Assembly: GCA_949316235.1 (NCBI GenBank)
Contig: OX438751.1
Location: 8,890,413-8,954,412 of the forward strand
Direction of reading: 5' to 3'
Source of the DNA: Oegoconia quadripuncta
Lineage: Eukaryota; Arthropoda; Insecta; Lepidoptera; Autostichidae
Length of the DNA: 64,000 nt
Made by a program: the position numbers and the translations under genes
The notes under the pieces: model-generated
Databases searched by the model: none
What the model saw: the letters and a program-made list of their open reading frames with translations, nothing else
What the model was told of the DNA's origin: nothing
Shown: positions 19,396 through 31,410 of the stretch, piece by piece
How the letters are laid out: every line of letters starts with the position of its first letter
Numbering within the stretch: position 1 is the stretch's first letter

Positions 19396-22300
19396 AAGTT
19401 CGAAAACTTTCAAATATGGCAGTGTCTTTCAGGAGTCTATGAGGCATTAGTCTCAAAACGAACACGGTACGTTTATTGTTCAGAAATTGTTGGTATGGTC
19501 GCATTTGGAACATACGCTGGTGTATGACCGATCGTAAAATTAGGCACGCCATGTAGGGCTTGCATATTAAGATATGGTGGTATTCATAGCATGCCCAGGT
19601 ACCAATTTTTAGATTCTACTCGTAAAGGGTAACAATTGCTTCATGTTTCGCTTGTATACATAGATATTCAAATTGCATGTGTGTGTTTTTGCTTTATTAA
19701 ATTATTACAATATGACTTAGTATGATTTTTCTCAGATGCGAGTGAAATATGCGATATTTAATAATGGATGAAATTTACTTTTTGACGAAACATTGGCCAC
19801 GTCTATTGAATTGTTCAATAATGGGGGAAAACGTGATCAATAGAAAATAAATCCACGCATCAATTGTTTTCGATCGCGAATTTGAATCATTAGTTTTTAA
19901 AACCAGCTTTCGGAAGGCGTGGGCTAGTGTAGTTAGCAATTTTTTAATATTTATTTGTTATCGGACCACTAAGGGTCCATTGTCTACACTGCAAAAATCG
20001 AAATAGATTATTATGTCAAAAAATATTTTTGTGATACGTTTCTCAAACCATTTCACTTGCTGCGTCTCGTTCTTTTCTACGCAATTCGATAGTGACAACA
20101 ATGGCTAAGGTCATTAGCAGTTATCAACCTCTTATATAACATTGTATTATTTCCGTTTCTTTTGTATGGAGCAACAAGACGTTTCCTCTTAAATATTGAT
20201 TACTTGACCAACCATTCGACCTCAAAGGTTACGATTTAATAGACGACTAAAAGCTTCCTCATCGCTAACAGTTTCGACAAGTTCAATGTCACGTGTTTAT
20301 TACAACCTCACCGCCGTCATCTCTTGAATCGCGTGATACTGTATGTACACTAAATGCACAAAAACCTGGTAATAATCACCGTTACCGATACTGTATTTTT
20401 CTCTCAATTACTTAATAGATATTACGTCGTCATGAAAGGATATTGTGGTACACCAACTGGTGGAATTCAGTATGGTAGGGCATCGATTTTTGTAAAGTAA
20501 CTACAGATATGCTTCTTTAAAACTTTCTCTAAAAAAGTCTTTCCAATATCCCACGAGCTTGGGATTTTCCAGAGCAGGGTGAACAGGCATCTGCTGAGAT
20601 TGCATGCTTCATCTTCGACCACATCGTCACTTTCCAAACATCAAACTTTGTGGTCAAACGTGTAAACAATCGTTTATAAAAAACAAACGAAGCAGGAAAA
20701 GCTTTGTTTTCCAAATTTTCACAATAAATGGAATAGGACTTGTAGATTTTTTTCTGAATTTCGAATATAAATGTCTACTTTTACGTTACCTCATCTATTT
20801 GTCTCCTTACTGAGGTTTGCTGGAAGAGATCTCTTATAGAGATAAGCTCGCCTTTTGTATATTTTAATATTCTCCTGTTTTTTTGTTTTTGTTTGACGTG
20901 TATGCTTATATACAATAAAGTGTTAAATAAATAAATAAATAAATAAATAAAAACTTAAATACTATCCTCAGAGAGAAAGGGAATTTCGCAGGAAAATATT
21001 GAACCTGAATTTTTTTTCCAACCAAATAGGCTAGCAAAACGATCTCAAAATTGAGATAAACTTAAGCCGATACTTGGGATACCATTGTGCATAGTATAAA
21101 AATGTATTTGCTGCTCGGTCTCAATTTTGAGAGGCCCTAGACTCTTACATATGACAGAATACACAAATCATGATTTCTACTTGGAACTAGTTAAAAAGGG
21201 ATAGATAAATTCATATTTTTACGACGAGAGAGAGATGACATAATACTAAGACTTTAGAGCTATTCGGACGGACCTTAGCCTTTTATGCAAATTTTCCATA
21301 CATACTACCTCGGCCCTCGTTTTAGTCAGCGGTGAGCAGTGTAAACCACTATATAGTAACAATACTGTATACGCCGATCAGCGCTAAATGGTCAGCGCCA
21401 ACTCAGTGTGATTGGCCAATTTTACCGGACTTAATTTCCCCGGCTCCTATAAGCCATCGCCAAGTTCAATGTCGCGTGTTTATTAGAAAAACATATAATA
21501 TGACCATATTATGGCAGCTCGCGTGACATACGGAACCTTTGGCGGCCCGTGCGCCGACCTCGGAGACGAATCCAACGGAAGTAGACCTTGCGATCTGTTA
21601 ACTAGAACGTAAAGACGACCCCATAAATATTTGTTTTCTATTTATTTATTTCACACGTTACATATGAAAAATGTACGAGGAATAGACACAATCGTCAAGG
21701 TGTATTTTTATTACGTATAAGTAATTGAAATATGATCTATGGAATGGAATTTATTACCAACATTATAAAACATTACAATTCCAGAGGTTTACCGTCTGCC
21801 AAATGATATTAGGGAGGTCATTTTTCTACTTAGTTAATAAGATTGAGATCTAAACGGAAGAAGAAAGAAAACACACAACATTAAAAATATACGAAAAACA
21901 ATTTATACGTTGTAGCAAGGCATTGCTGGATTGCATTGCTCATCGCTTGGAGCGATCTCTTCCAAACAATCATGGCAAAGTTGAAAGATGCACCCTGCTG
22001 CAAGTAAGCATATCTACTAATAGAGTTTCAATACATTTTATTTAATGCAGTTTTAAATACACAACAGTGTCAACTTAAGTTGAACTCGTTTTATAATACG
22101 AGCCATGCATTAAGAGAGACATTATGTGTGGGTTCTATCGGTGATGAAAGGTTGGCAAACCTGCAATAGATCAAATGGTCGTCGTTTTGCTTGCAAAACT
22201 GAATAGCATCATAGTTACCACTATATATAATTAGGTATATAACCGAATTTGTAGTGGAGTTATACCGTATAAACTCAATATTTGTTGCGGTTCCGTACAG

Positions 22301-22526
22301 AAGACATCAATGCGCGCGATGTATAAAATTATAAGTTATTTTTAGTAGCGTTAAGTGCATTACGCGAACGAGGAAATAATTTATAATTACATCCTGCTAA
22401 TAGTCTTTAAAAATATCTCCAAGTATGTGCTAAGCAAAACCCGACAAGCGGATCTTCTTCTGAAGATCATAAGCGTAAAAACATAATGACAATCGTGTAT
22501 ATTCATGAGACAGAATGTCGTTTCGC
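19396..22526. other. Mostly unassigned sequence
   Basis: The LINE 3' end at 20815 is the only clear feature. A GC-richer zone at 21300-21600 and the open frames 20529-20813 and 21332-21526 have no recognised product. Confidence 0.4.
20815..20955 (+). mobile_element. LINE 3' end with (AAAT)n tail
   Basis: GCTGGAAGAGATCTCTTATA, GAGATAAGCTCGCCTTTTGT and TACAATAAAGTGTTAAATAA resemble lepidopteran LINE 3'UTRs and end in seven AAAT units (20926-20955). No coding sequence remains. Confidence 0.6.
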
Positions 22527-22672
22527 TATAAAACACCTCTGTAGTAGCCTTGAACTGTTACGAAACTCTGACATTTTGCAGACATCATATCGAGTGTCGG
22601 TATTGTCAGTGTCCGCTGTGCGTGTGAGCCTTTCGAAATGTACCGGTCACCCGATTTGAGTCGTTACGACAG
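22527..22672 (+). promoter_or_regulatory. TATA box, initiator and possible short first coding exon
   Basis: TATAAAA lies at 22527-22533. Downstream are initiator-like TCAGT sequences and then ATG at 22638 in the context CGAAATG. Twelve codons (MYRSPDLSRYD plus two bases) run to a consensus donor, AG|GTAAGGC, at 22672/22673. The layout is that of a first exon on the plus strand, but the peptide is too short to identify and no following exon was recognised. Confidence 0.3.
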
Positions 22673-23701
22673 GTAAGGCAGATAATCCATCGGATCTGCG
22701 CAGACGCAGGAGCTGCCGCTGCAGTGAGATATCGCGTTATCGAACTAATTCACTACGAGTCGCATTGCCCAACCCGTCCTTCTGCTCATGTAGCTAGGTT
22801 TAATTGCTGAGTGGTGTATTGTGCCCCCCCCACCCCAGCGGCACCGGCCGTGGGACACACTTTTTGTCGATGAAACCAAAGTTTAATGAGCAATTGAGTT
22901 GCAATGTACCGGCAGTAATTTATTACGATATGAACACGCCTACTGTCATTAACGTTGTTCGCGACTCGCGTGTGGCTCATTAGATTATTGCGTCATGTAA
23001 TTGTCTATCCATTTCGGTAAGTAGGTAATGATCGTCGAATTAACTCGATACAGCGTTTTTATATCAGATATCTTCATCGATTTGTAATGAAGTCTGAGGC
23101 AATGGAGAGTAACTTTTAAACTTTGGAAATCTATATCAGAAATGTCGGCTATTTCTCAGGTTCCTCTCAATTACAAAATAAATAATGGATTCACATTAAT
23201 TTGGCTAGTCATTAAACTAAAGTGCCATTTATGCAAACGTTTTTACATTTCCATTTAAAGGACGTTCGTATTTCTCATCTTCATTATATAAAACTAATAA
23301 AGGTATTTTAATCATACCACAGTTAATAAGGCAAATAATGCAAGTCAAAACTGTGATAAAAGGGTGACTTAGCAAAGAGATTGATTTTCAGTCCCCCCAC
23401 CACAGTAGGTACTTGCTGCTACTAAAGATTGCTAGCAGCTTAAAAAAATATCGATTTCATCAAAACCGGTAGGGCCGCTAAATTGCTTCAGATAATTTTT
23501 TGAAATTCTAATGTCTTTATTATCCATATGTATAATAAAATCGTATAGGCAACAAATCTGTACATTGGACATATTCGGGAAAAAAACCACCCAGGGCGAC
23601 TAAAAATCAGGAGATTTTTAAAATTTTTGCAAACGCAAAACTAACCAACGGATTTTAATGAAGTTTCCACGGATATATGTAATTAAGTCCGGATTAACAT
23701 T

Positions 23702-23985
23702 TAGGTCCTCGTGGCTCAATGCAAATAACATAGGGTTTAGGAATCGAAGGTCGTGGGTGCGATGTCCAGCATGTTTAGTACTCGGTTTGGTGCTACCACC
23801 ATCTTATCTAAGTCTGTTGCCAAACAGCAATGTTAATAGCATTGTTGTGTTCCAGTTGTCAGAGATAAGGTAGCCAGTTCCCAAATAAGCTGGGATATCC
23901 GGGTCAGTACGCGTCCATCTTCGACCTCAATTTCATTAACATCAGGTATGATTGAGGTCAAGTGCTAAACTGTTGTGCATAAAAC
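23702..23985 (+). mobile_element. tRNA-derived SINE (family A)
   Basis: GGTCCTCGTGGCTCAATGCA opens the element, followed by a mutated B box (GTGGGTGCGATGTCC), ACCATCTTATCTAAGTCTG, TTGTCAGAGATAAGGTAGCC and ACATCAGGTATGATTGAGG, ending GTGCATAAAA. Confidence 0.75.
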
Positions 23986-24837
23986 AATAGGCTACAAAAA
24001 CGCGCTTAGGTAAATGTAATCAAAATTATTTTTTATCATTTCAAACTTTAAAATGTTCTAATTGACATTCACTAAGTGATATTATGGAATCACATTGAAA
24101 TAAATACTCGAAATTTGAAGTTGTACAAATGACATCTTAAGGCAAGAATGTAGTTAAATAAATATCGCACCTTCAACTTGGGACCGTGTGGACATTATTG
24201 TCATAGGAAAATTGTTATAAAATATTATTAATTATCTTAAGTAATCCATTAACTTCCGTCGTATAGTTAGGGGGTTCCAGAATATTTTTTAGTGTTCAAT
24301 ACGTAACACTTATGAAATCACCTCCGTGCTTGTCCCTCTGTCACGACCATTAGTTCAGAAAGACGTCAAATAGACGTAGACGTTTGGTTGTAGAAAACGG
24401 TGGATTTGAATTGAATGAATTTCGGGGTATCTTTACGGGGCTAAATGGATTTTTTTGATCGTTTGAAGTGTCGTATGAATGCTTATACAAGGTTATATTT
24501 TGTACAAGCCGATAAACCACAATTGGATATTTTGTAATCAATATGGCAAAATAAAATAAAAAATAGATTGTTGCGATTGTTATGTTTCCGCTTGTAGGGT
24601 GTTTATCATTCGTTATTTAGATAATTGAGGAAAAAATTATAACCCCATATTTTTATAGCCATCATCGATTCTCTCCGGGCTTCTGGCAAAACTAATTTCA
24701 TGTTTTAGGTATACAATAAATAATGTTATAGTATGTGTTCCGTACTAAATTTTTGAAAAAACTTTTCAAAATTGCTGCCCTCAGCTTATCTTTAAAATAT
24801 GTCTTAGAGAATTATGATAAAATCATGGACATCAGCA

Positions 24838-24930
24838 GCGTGGGCCAGCGTGGTGGACTACGGCCCATATTCCCTCATATATACGAGGGAAGACCTACAT
24901 CCCTGCAGTGGGATGTTTACGAGCTGATAA
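24838..24930 (+). mobile_element. SINE (family C) 3' fragment
   Basis: GGCCAGCGTGGTGGACTACG, ATACGAGGGAAGACC and GCAGTGGGATGTTTACGAGC match the 3' end of the 56060 element. Confidence 0.65.
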
Positions 24931-24934
24931 TGAT

Positions 24935-25160
24935 TGGTGTAGTGGATAGTGACCCTGTCAGCGAAACCAACGGTTGCGGGTTCGAATCCCGCGACGGGTA
25001 AATGTTTGTTTGATGAATATAAACATTTATTCCTGAGTCATGGATGTTTATATAAATATTTATGTATGTTTATCCGTTATCTAGTATCCATAGTACAAGC
25101 TTTGCTTAGTTTAGGACTAGATGATTGGTGTAAGTGTCCGAAATATTTATTTATTTAAAT
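24935..25160 (+). mobile_element. tRNA-related SINE (family B variant)
   Basis: GTGGATAGTGACCCTGTCAG, the intact B box GCGGGTTCGAATCCCGC, TTCCTGAGTCATGGATGTTT and TATCTAGTATCCATAGTACA are present, with an (ATTT)n end. An inverted copy lies just downstream at 25205. Confidence 0.8.
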
Positions 25161-25204
25161 TTATTTACCTTGGACCTACTCAATCACGTGTTTAATAGCT
25201 CGGG

Positions 25205-25385
25205 ATTAATAAATTATATTATAGATAACGGATAATCATACATAAATATTTATATAAACATCCATGACTCGGGAATAAATTTTCGTATTCATCACACAAA
25301 AATTTACCCCTCGCGGATTCGAACACGCAACCGTTGGTTTCGCTGACGGGGTCACATCCACTACACCAATGGTCCGTCAAAGTAT
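25205..25385 (-). mobile_element. SINE (family B variant), inverted neighbour
   Basis: TCCATGACTCGGGAATAAAT, GATTCGAACACGCAACCG and GGTTTCGCTGACGGGGTCAC mirror the 24935 copy. The pair forms a head-to-head arrangement of related SINEs about 45 bases apart. Confidence 0.8.
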
Positions 25386-26177
25386 TCCAATAATAATACA
25401 TAATAATAAAAAAACCGGAGCGCCTACAATTTCAGTGCTGCATCCGTAGATTCGCCCAGAACTTCAGACCTCTTTATTCAAGATTAGATGACTTTGTAAA
25501 ATCCATATAAAATGATTTTTATATGCACGCGGGTTTATTAGAAGATTATTGATTCGATTTAAGGTCAAATTTGGTTTATTTCTTTTTTTATAGGGTTAGT
25601 TAAAGACCAGTAGATTGGACTGGCTATCAACTAGAAATATAAATTAGCATTTAAAAATGTAATTCTGACTACGAACTTCTGCGCGTTGTTCAACACGCAC
25701 TTGGCCTGTTTTTAATATAAAGTTGAAATGCCAGAAGTAATGTATTATGTGCGTGGTGCGCATGCGTGTAGAGACAGCGTCTAAGCCATATTCCAAGTCT
25801 ATTGGTCAGTGTCGTGAGGTTTTCCTGTGACACAGATACATAATGCGGCAGATGAGCCGGCGTCGGCGAAGGCTGTTGCAAGCTTCAAGCGGGTGTCAGT
25901 ATGTCTGTCACACAGTAACATAACAACAGCGACAAAGGCATGCGTAACGCAGCTGTACGCTAATTACCGAAGAATATTTAACAAACCTACATGAATTTAG
26001 CGCTCATTGAGACTCACTCAAACCAATTATATTACTAATTTCGAATAACATGCGAACACAAAAAGTTCCCTGGTACAATACTCTTTTTAAATTGGCCTCG
26101 TATTTAAGCTGTGCCTTTATTTTATTATTTTTACATAAAATTTGAAACTAAATCTTTGTATCAGTATGTAGTCCCAG

Positions 26178-26650
26178 TAGGGATGAGCGATATTTATCGA
26201 TATTGGTGGAATACCGATACTAATGTCAAAGATAACAATATTTAAATATCTATTCTGACATCTCTAAAATATCGAAATATTGTTATTATTAAATGGATAT
26301 TCGATTATCGCTAATATTATACCAGTTATATAGTCCCATTGTTTTTAGACAATACTTCAAATTCTCATTTTGATTTTTTGAACTTTTTCGTAATAGATTC
26401 TAGGAAAAAGTATTATATTACTTACAATATAAATTGATCACGGACTTTTGATATCATGAAGCTTATTCGCGCCGTATAAAACGTGTCAAAAAGCATCGAT
26501 ATTCGAAAATATCACTAATACATACATACATAACGTCACCCCTCTTTCTCGTAGGGCTAGGCAGATTTATGCTCGATATTATCGAAATTTTCGATATTAT
26601 GCCATTCAGCCAGTTCAAAGTCGATCTTTTATCAATATCGCCCATCCCTA
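26178..26650. mobile_element. Inverted-repeat element rich in TATCGATA-like sites
   Basis: The left end TAGGGATGAGCGATATTTAT, then CGATA, faces the right end TATCAATATCGCCCATCCCTA. The inner sequence repeats GATATT, ATCGAAAT and TATCG motifs. No target duplication or coding sequence was found. Confidence 0.65.
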
Positions 26651-27267
26651 ACCACAGATGTTTGGATCTTGAGAAATTGTATTCAAATGGGAAATTTATT
26701 TGATATTAATGGATACCTACGGATTTTTGTTAATCAGTTTTACCGATTAACATTTCTGATAATCACTTTAACATGATAGAGGCAAAATATAACTACTTGG
26801 CATGGGTTAAATTAACACTGTTGTGTTATCAACAGATTGTTATCTGCCGCAAAGGTTTGCCTTTTCGAACAATGTTACAGTATATAAATAGCTATTAAAT
26901 TACGTTAATAAATGCCAGTGTCATCGTAGAACGATGTATCGATAGTGAAGTCGATTACTCTACTCTGCTCATTTATATTAATTAAGTTGTAGTACCTTAT
27001 GATGATGATACCTTGTCAACTCTGAAACGCTGAATATTTAGATTCGTTGAAATGATTTTGCACTTTGCCCCTCATTATCCTATACACAAGTAATTAAACA
27101 CGCCCTGGACTTCCCTTTATAAAAATATTTGAATTCTGAAAGCTCCTTAAAATACCTAATTGTTAGGAAGTCGGACGGTATAAAAACAACGCGTAGACTG
27201 CGGTAAATAAATCGAATTTTAAAAAAAATCTGCATCGATATCTTGCACGATATCTTTAACGAATTTC

Positions 27268-27380
27268 ATTAATATGTTAAAGTTTGGATCTTTGTCCTTC
27301 AATCACTCTATATCGGTTGAACGGATTTGAATTTTTGTCCTGGATTAATATAATCCATACATTATATTAATCCATACTTT
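27268..27380 (+). mobile_element. Degenerate Helitron 5' fragment
   Basis: AATATGTTAAAGTTTGGATC, then CAATCACTC and GTTGAACGGATTTGAATTTT, follow the order of motifs in the 1922 element but are heavily diverged. A short inverted repeat around ATTAATATAATCCATAC replaces the rest. Confidence 0.4.
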
Positions 27381-28412
27381 GCATCACGAATTTTTAAGTA
27401 AACTTTGCGGGATGATAAACACGTGGATGGAAGACCAGTTAAGAATATTTATAAATAAAAGACCTCAGAATTAAAATGTCAGACAATGTGATCTACATTA
27501 CAAGACCGGTTCCAATACTCGTAGATTTAAAATTACTACAAATAAATTGCAACTTCTCTCGTATGGAGGTGTCTATAATTACTTAGAACAAAATAATAAT
27601 AATTATTTAGATAATGTTAACTATTCCTTCGATTGCTTTAATTTAATCAGTTTAGCTTATCCATATCTGGAATGTTTAATGTTAATAAATGAATGAAAAG
27701 CAGATTCTAAATTGCGGAATCTGTTATGAAAGTGTGTATGGAATTCCACAACAATAAATACTCATTGACATTAACAAAAATAATGAGAAAAATCCGTGAT
27801 ACCACTGACAATGAGCAGAACTCAATGTACAAAAGCCGGAGCCGGTACGCGGGCTAATTAAGCTCGAACAACGAGGCACATAATTAGATTTTAAGTTATT
27901 TATTAAGCACCCATCAGTTGCAGCTGTCAGGTGATGAAACTACACCATAGAAAAGGGCTCTGAGCCATAATCTTAGCATCAGCGGTATGTGTTGCAACTG
28001 CGGCTTGACATACATACGGCGTTCGATGTACTCCGAGCTGACACTGCGTACGGATTGTGAGGAAGGACGCAACAAGCCCGCGGTCTAAGATGGTTTTCCA
28101 TTTGAGTGGATATGCGTACCTATTTGGCTTATCCGTTTAGGTTATTGGATAGTTTTTAGATTATCTTTTAGTTTAATAAGTTAGATATTTTTTTAATAAA
28201 AGTCACCTCTCTTAGTTGCTACAATGCCTAGAATGATTCGAGAAGCTTAATTGTTATTATAATTGAAATTTTAATTACTTTTCGTTGTAAGAATCCATTA
28301 ATATTTTAAATTTTTCAAGTTATAATAATACAGGATTAGCTTTTTCATAAATGTTTACACATCCCGAATCATCCCTCCGCATCCCTAAAACCTTCGCATC
28401 GAGTTCACTTAC

Positions 28413-28505
28413 CTTTAAGTTGAATAAAATAAATATGACGGCGGGAAAAATCACAGAGGCACTGTTGTAATAGCGCGCGGCTGGTTTGGGCGAAGTCTTT
28501 TATAG
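28413..28505 (-). promoter_or_regulatory. TATA-box promoter with possible non-coding first exon
   Basis: On the minus strand CTATAAAAG lies at 28505-28497. About 30 bases downstream is an initiator-like AACAGT (around 28463-28470). Then comes a stretch without any ATG that ends at a strong donor, CTTAAAG|GTAAGTGAA (exon end 28413). The region just upstream (28510-28570) is strongly GC/CpG-rich compared with its surroundings. This looks like a promoter and 5'UTR exon. The exon at 11599-11707, which begins with ATG immediately after its acceptor, is a compatible partner and would imply an intron of about 16.7 kb. That link is inference. Confidence 0.4.
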
Positions 28506-29734
28506 TCGTCGTAGCGGGGATGCGCGGCGCCGGCGCATGGGGGGACGAGACGCACCAGACACGTACTACCACACGACTGACCAACTAATCTGACCTCTGA
28601 CAATCCGCTGAAGACCCACAATTATTTATCATTTCATAATTCGAACGTAGAAGACGCAGGAGGTCTCGATAAGTGGTTATAATAGCTGAATGCATCCAGG
28701 CGCACGATCACAAGATTTTTGTTTTGGTTAACCAATCAATACTTTAATCGATTGAACCTTGTTTGTTTATTGTTTTCCGTAATCTTTGTACGGAAATGTA
28801 ATGCTGCTGATGCATCACTAAATAATATCAGAATTTTCCAATATGCAGTAAACTTCTTCATTTGCCTGGAATTTTTCCGGTTTCCCCAACCAATTATTGA
28901 CCGAAATGCTAAGTTATTGTGGTCCCACCAGCAAGTGGTTTCGACTTCTTAGAAAAGCTTAGTTTGAGTACTTATTTGTTCAATTGAACATGTAGACAGA
29001 TACCTAGAAATACATTTTGACCTAAAGGCATGCTTCCTCTTAGATTTTAATGTAACGTAAATTCTTTTCATTCAGCTTTTGTGGTGTGATCGTAATCTCC
29101 AATAATAATGGGTATGATCGTATTTAACGTAATAAAGCAGTAATGCGCGCACGACCTTTGCGATAGCAGTAGTGGCAGCTTCAGAACGGATCTAGACGGG
29201 AGGCCATGCCACTGCCCCCAAAACCAAAATATAACAAACTTACTGCAAACTATTTAAAGAACTGTCAACGACTTCTGACTCATCATCATGTCAGCGACAC
29301 GACGTCCGCTGCTGAACATAGGCCTCCCCCATAGAATTCCAGAGTGACTTCAGACTCATTATAGTTTAATTGGAAAGCATTAATTAATAAGCCACATAAA
29401 ATAATTCCTGTGATTTCCTTCACCATGCCCCAACGAGGTCTAGCGGCGGTCGTGGAGCTTCCTAAGGTCCAATATTGCCACAGACGACTGAAAGTCGGAT
29501 TAAGACTTTTCATAAAGAAGAATTCGTCTCGATAATAATTAGCAAAATTTCACACACGGAAAATTAAGAACTGGGAACTAGTCGCCGACTTCGGCAAGAG
29601 AGCAATTGGTGATGCAAAATGCACAACTCCTCCTAAGTTGGCGAACCAAGAGGAATCCTACCATCGGGTCACAAACTGCTGTGGACGATCTATGGAAGAC
29701 GTTAAATACCCTGAAGTCCGATGTTGGTTGCTGG
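28506..29734. other. Sequence upstream of the minus-strand promoter
   Basis: The first 60 bases are CpG-rich. At 29280-29345, GACGTCCGCTGCTGAACATA, GGCCTCCCCCATAGAATTCC is a fragment of a dispersed repeat also seen at 47320-47410 and 51170-51195. Otherwise nothing. Confidence 0.4.
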
Positions 29735-29972
29735 CAGTAGCGTGCCCTCCGTATAGGCAGAAAGGCAGTGCCTACCCTAAAATTGTAAGTTTCCTCAAAA
29801 TGCATTGTCAAGACTGATTCATACTGATATGGAACTGAAAATATTCTAAACAGTTCCGAAGATTGCTATTAAGTACGAGTATGTTATTATTTTGTAGTTG
29901 TCAAGTTTTCTCATTTAATAGCAAATTTTATCATTCTGCCTACCCTGTGACAAAATATTGTGCACGCCACTG
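29735..29972. mobile_element. hAT-like MITE (CAGTAGCGTGC termini)
   Basis: The ends are CAGTAGCGTGC and GCACGCCACTG. The inner motif GGCAG...CTACCCT recurs inversely near the right end (TCTGCCTACCC). The eight flanking bases (GTTGCTGG and ATTAATGG) agree at five positions, compatible with an old 8-bp duplication. Confidence 0.6.
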
Positions 29973-30094
29973 ATTAATGGAGAGCAAACCGGCGAATTGG
30001 ATGTTGTTGTGTATTGCTACTGTTGTTGTGGTATTTATTTAGTACTACACGGGGAATTGGATTTGTGAACTCAGTTTCGTAAACTCTTGGAACA

Positions 30095-30320
30095 CCATAA
30101 GGTTTACGAATCGGAGGTTGCGGTTCGATCCCCAGCCGGGTACATGTTTACTACACGGTTTGGTTGGTAAGGTATTTTAAATGTCCGCCTGGCTAGCTAC
30201 CACTACTAAGTTTGCGGCCAAGCAGCAATGTTAATAGCATTGTTATGTTCCGGTTGTCAGAGATAAGATAGCCAGTTCCCTAAATAAGATGGGGTTTTCG
30301 GTTCCAACATCAGGTGCATG
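30095..30320 (+). mobile_element. tRNA-derived SINE (family A), truncated 3'
   Basis: It contains GGTTTACGAATCGGAGG, the B box GCGGTTCGATCCCCAGCC, GTCCGCCTGGCTAGCTACCA and TTGTCAGAGATAAGATAGCC. It stops around CCAACATCAGGTGC. Confidence 0.7.
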
Positions 30321-30489
30321 CAACATTAAATTTTGAAATATTTATCTCATTTTAACGTTAATCAGCTAACACTATTTTTAATATCGATGCGGTAGTGATA
30401 AAACCTGTTGGTTTGTGGTCTGGAAGTTAGGTTAGGAACAAAAAAGACGTGTATAATTGTAATTTAGTGCGTATCTTTTTGGTAAATAG

Positions 30490-30655
30490 AGATACTAGAT
30501 TAACGATTAACGGACTTGGGGAAATTTAGCGGAAGTTAACGAGTCCGTTAACATTTTTTAAGTTAACTTAAAAGTCCGGTGATCCACATTCCGTTATAGT
30601 CGAAATGTTAACTTCGTTATTTAACGATTCGCGGATTAACGAGTTAATGTCCAGC
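30490..30655. repeat. Cluster of GTTAAC/TTAACG motifs
   Basis: ATTAACGATTAACGGACTTG, AGTTAACGAGTCCGTTAACA, AAGTTAACTTAAAAGTCCGG, AAATGTTAACTTCGTTATTT and AACGATTCGCGGATTAACGA occur within 165 bases, several of them self-complementary. No coding sequence. Confidence 0.6.
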
Positions 30656-30659
30656 TATT

Positions 30660-30725
30660 CTATAGGTACGGAACACTCATTCTCCTGAGTCCCGACTCGC
30701 CCTTGGCCGGTTTTTATTTCGTAAT
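30660..30725 (+). repeat. 3' end of a dispersed 'GACTCGCCCTTGGCCGG' repeat
   Basis: TACGGAACACTCATTCTCCT, GAGTCCCGACTCGCCCTTGG and CCGGTTTTTA match a repeat common in lepidopteran genomes. Other pieces are visible at 42308-42335 (minus strand). Confidence 0.5.
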
Positions 30726-31287
30726 CACAAATTTCTGAGATCTTCAGGTCACAGTTGTTCGTTACATTTTTCTTCACTGTTATTTATTATTAAGAAATAA
30801 AAATGTCACATTCTCATTGCAATTAAGAGTAGGTATGTAGAATGTTTTATATTAATTGCGTATTTAAGAGGGTCCATCATTTGATATATTAAGATTTCTT
30901 TTCAAATGTTACGTAAATAGAAAATCTACTCGAAAACCTCTCATTTTAAATAATGCTTAAATAAATAGCTTTGACTCGTTTGAATTCTCAAATATAGTAG
31001 GATTAAATATTTAGATATTATCAATTTATTATTATATAATTAATAATTAGCTTTTAAACTTTCGAGTGGACCCAGTGAGTTAGCAAGTGTACTCCACAAA
31101 AAATATATTGCGCTTCCAAGACGAACGTTTTCCATACAAATTGTTGTTTAAAATATATAGGGAGAAATTTAAAACATAGTCATCCTTTCAGATGAAAACT
31201 TAGTCCAGAAAAGAATAGACTCTGAAATCTAACCTGTTGGCCAAAACAAGATCTACGGTTCCATTGAAATGATAATTTCCGCCTCGC

Positions 31288-31410
31288 CCCAATTTTTTTT
31301 CTAATGCACAACGGGTTAGCTCTTGACCTCAATCACACCTGATGTTAAGTGAAGACGAGGCCGAAGGTGGAAGCGTACTGACCCGGAAACCCAAATATTT
31401 GGGGAATTAT
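31288..31410 (-). mobile_element. SINE (family A) 3' fragment
   Basis: TGCACAACGGGTTAGCTCTT and ATCACACCTGATGTTAAGTG are the reverse complement of the SINE tail. Only about 120 bases remain. Confidence 0.7.

Larger units (their letters stand above)
25386..28412. other. Mostly unassigned sequence
   Basis: Besides the inverted-repeat element at 26178 and the Helitron fragment at 27268, only AT-rich sequence was seen. It would be intronic if the 28.4-kb promoter drives the exon at 11.6 kb. Confidence 0.35.
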
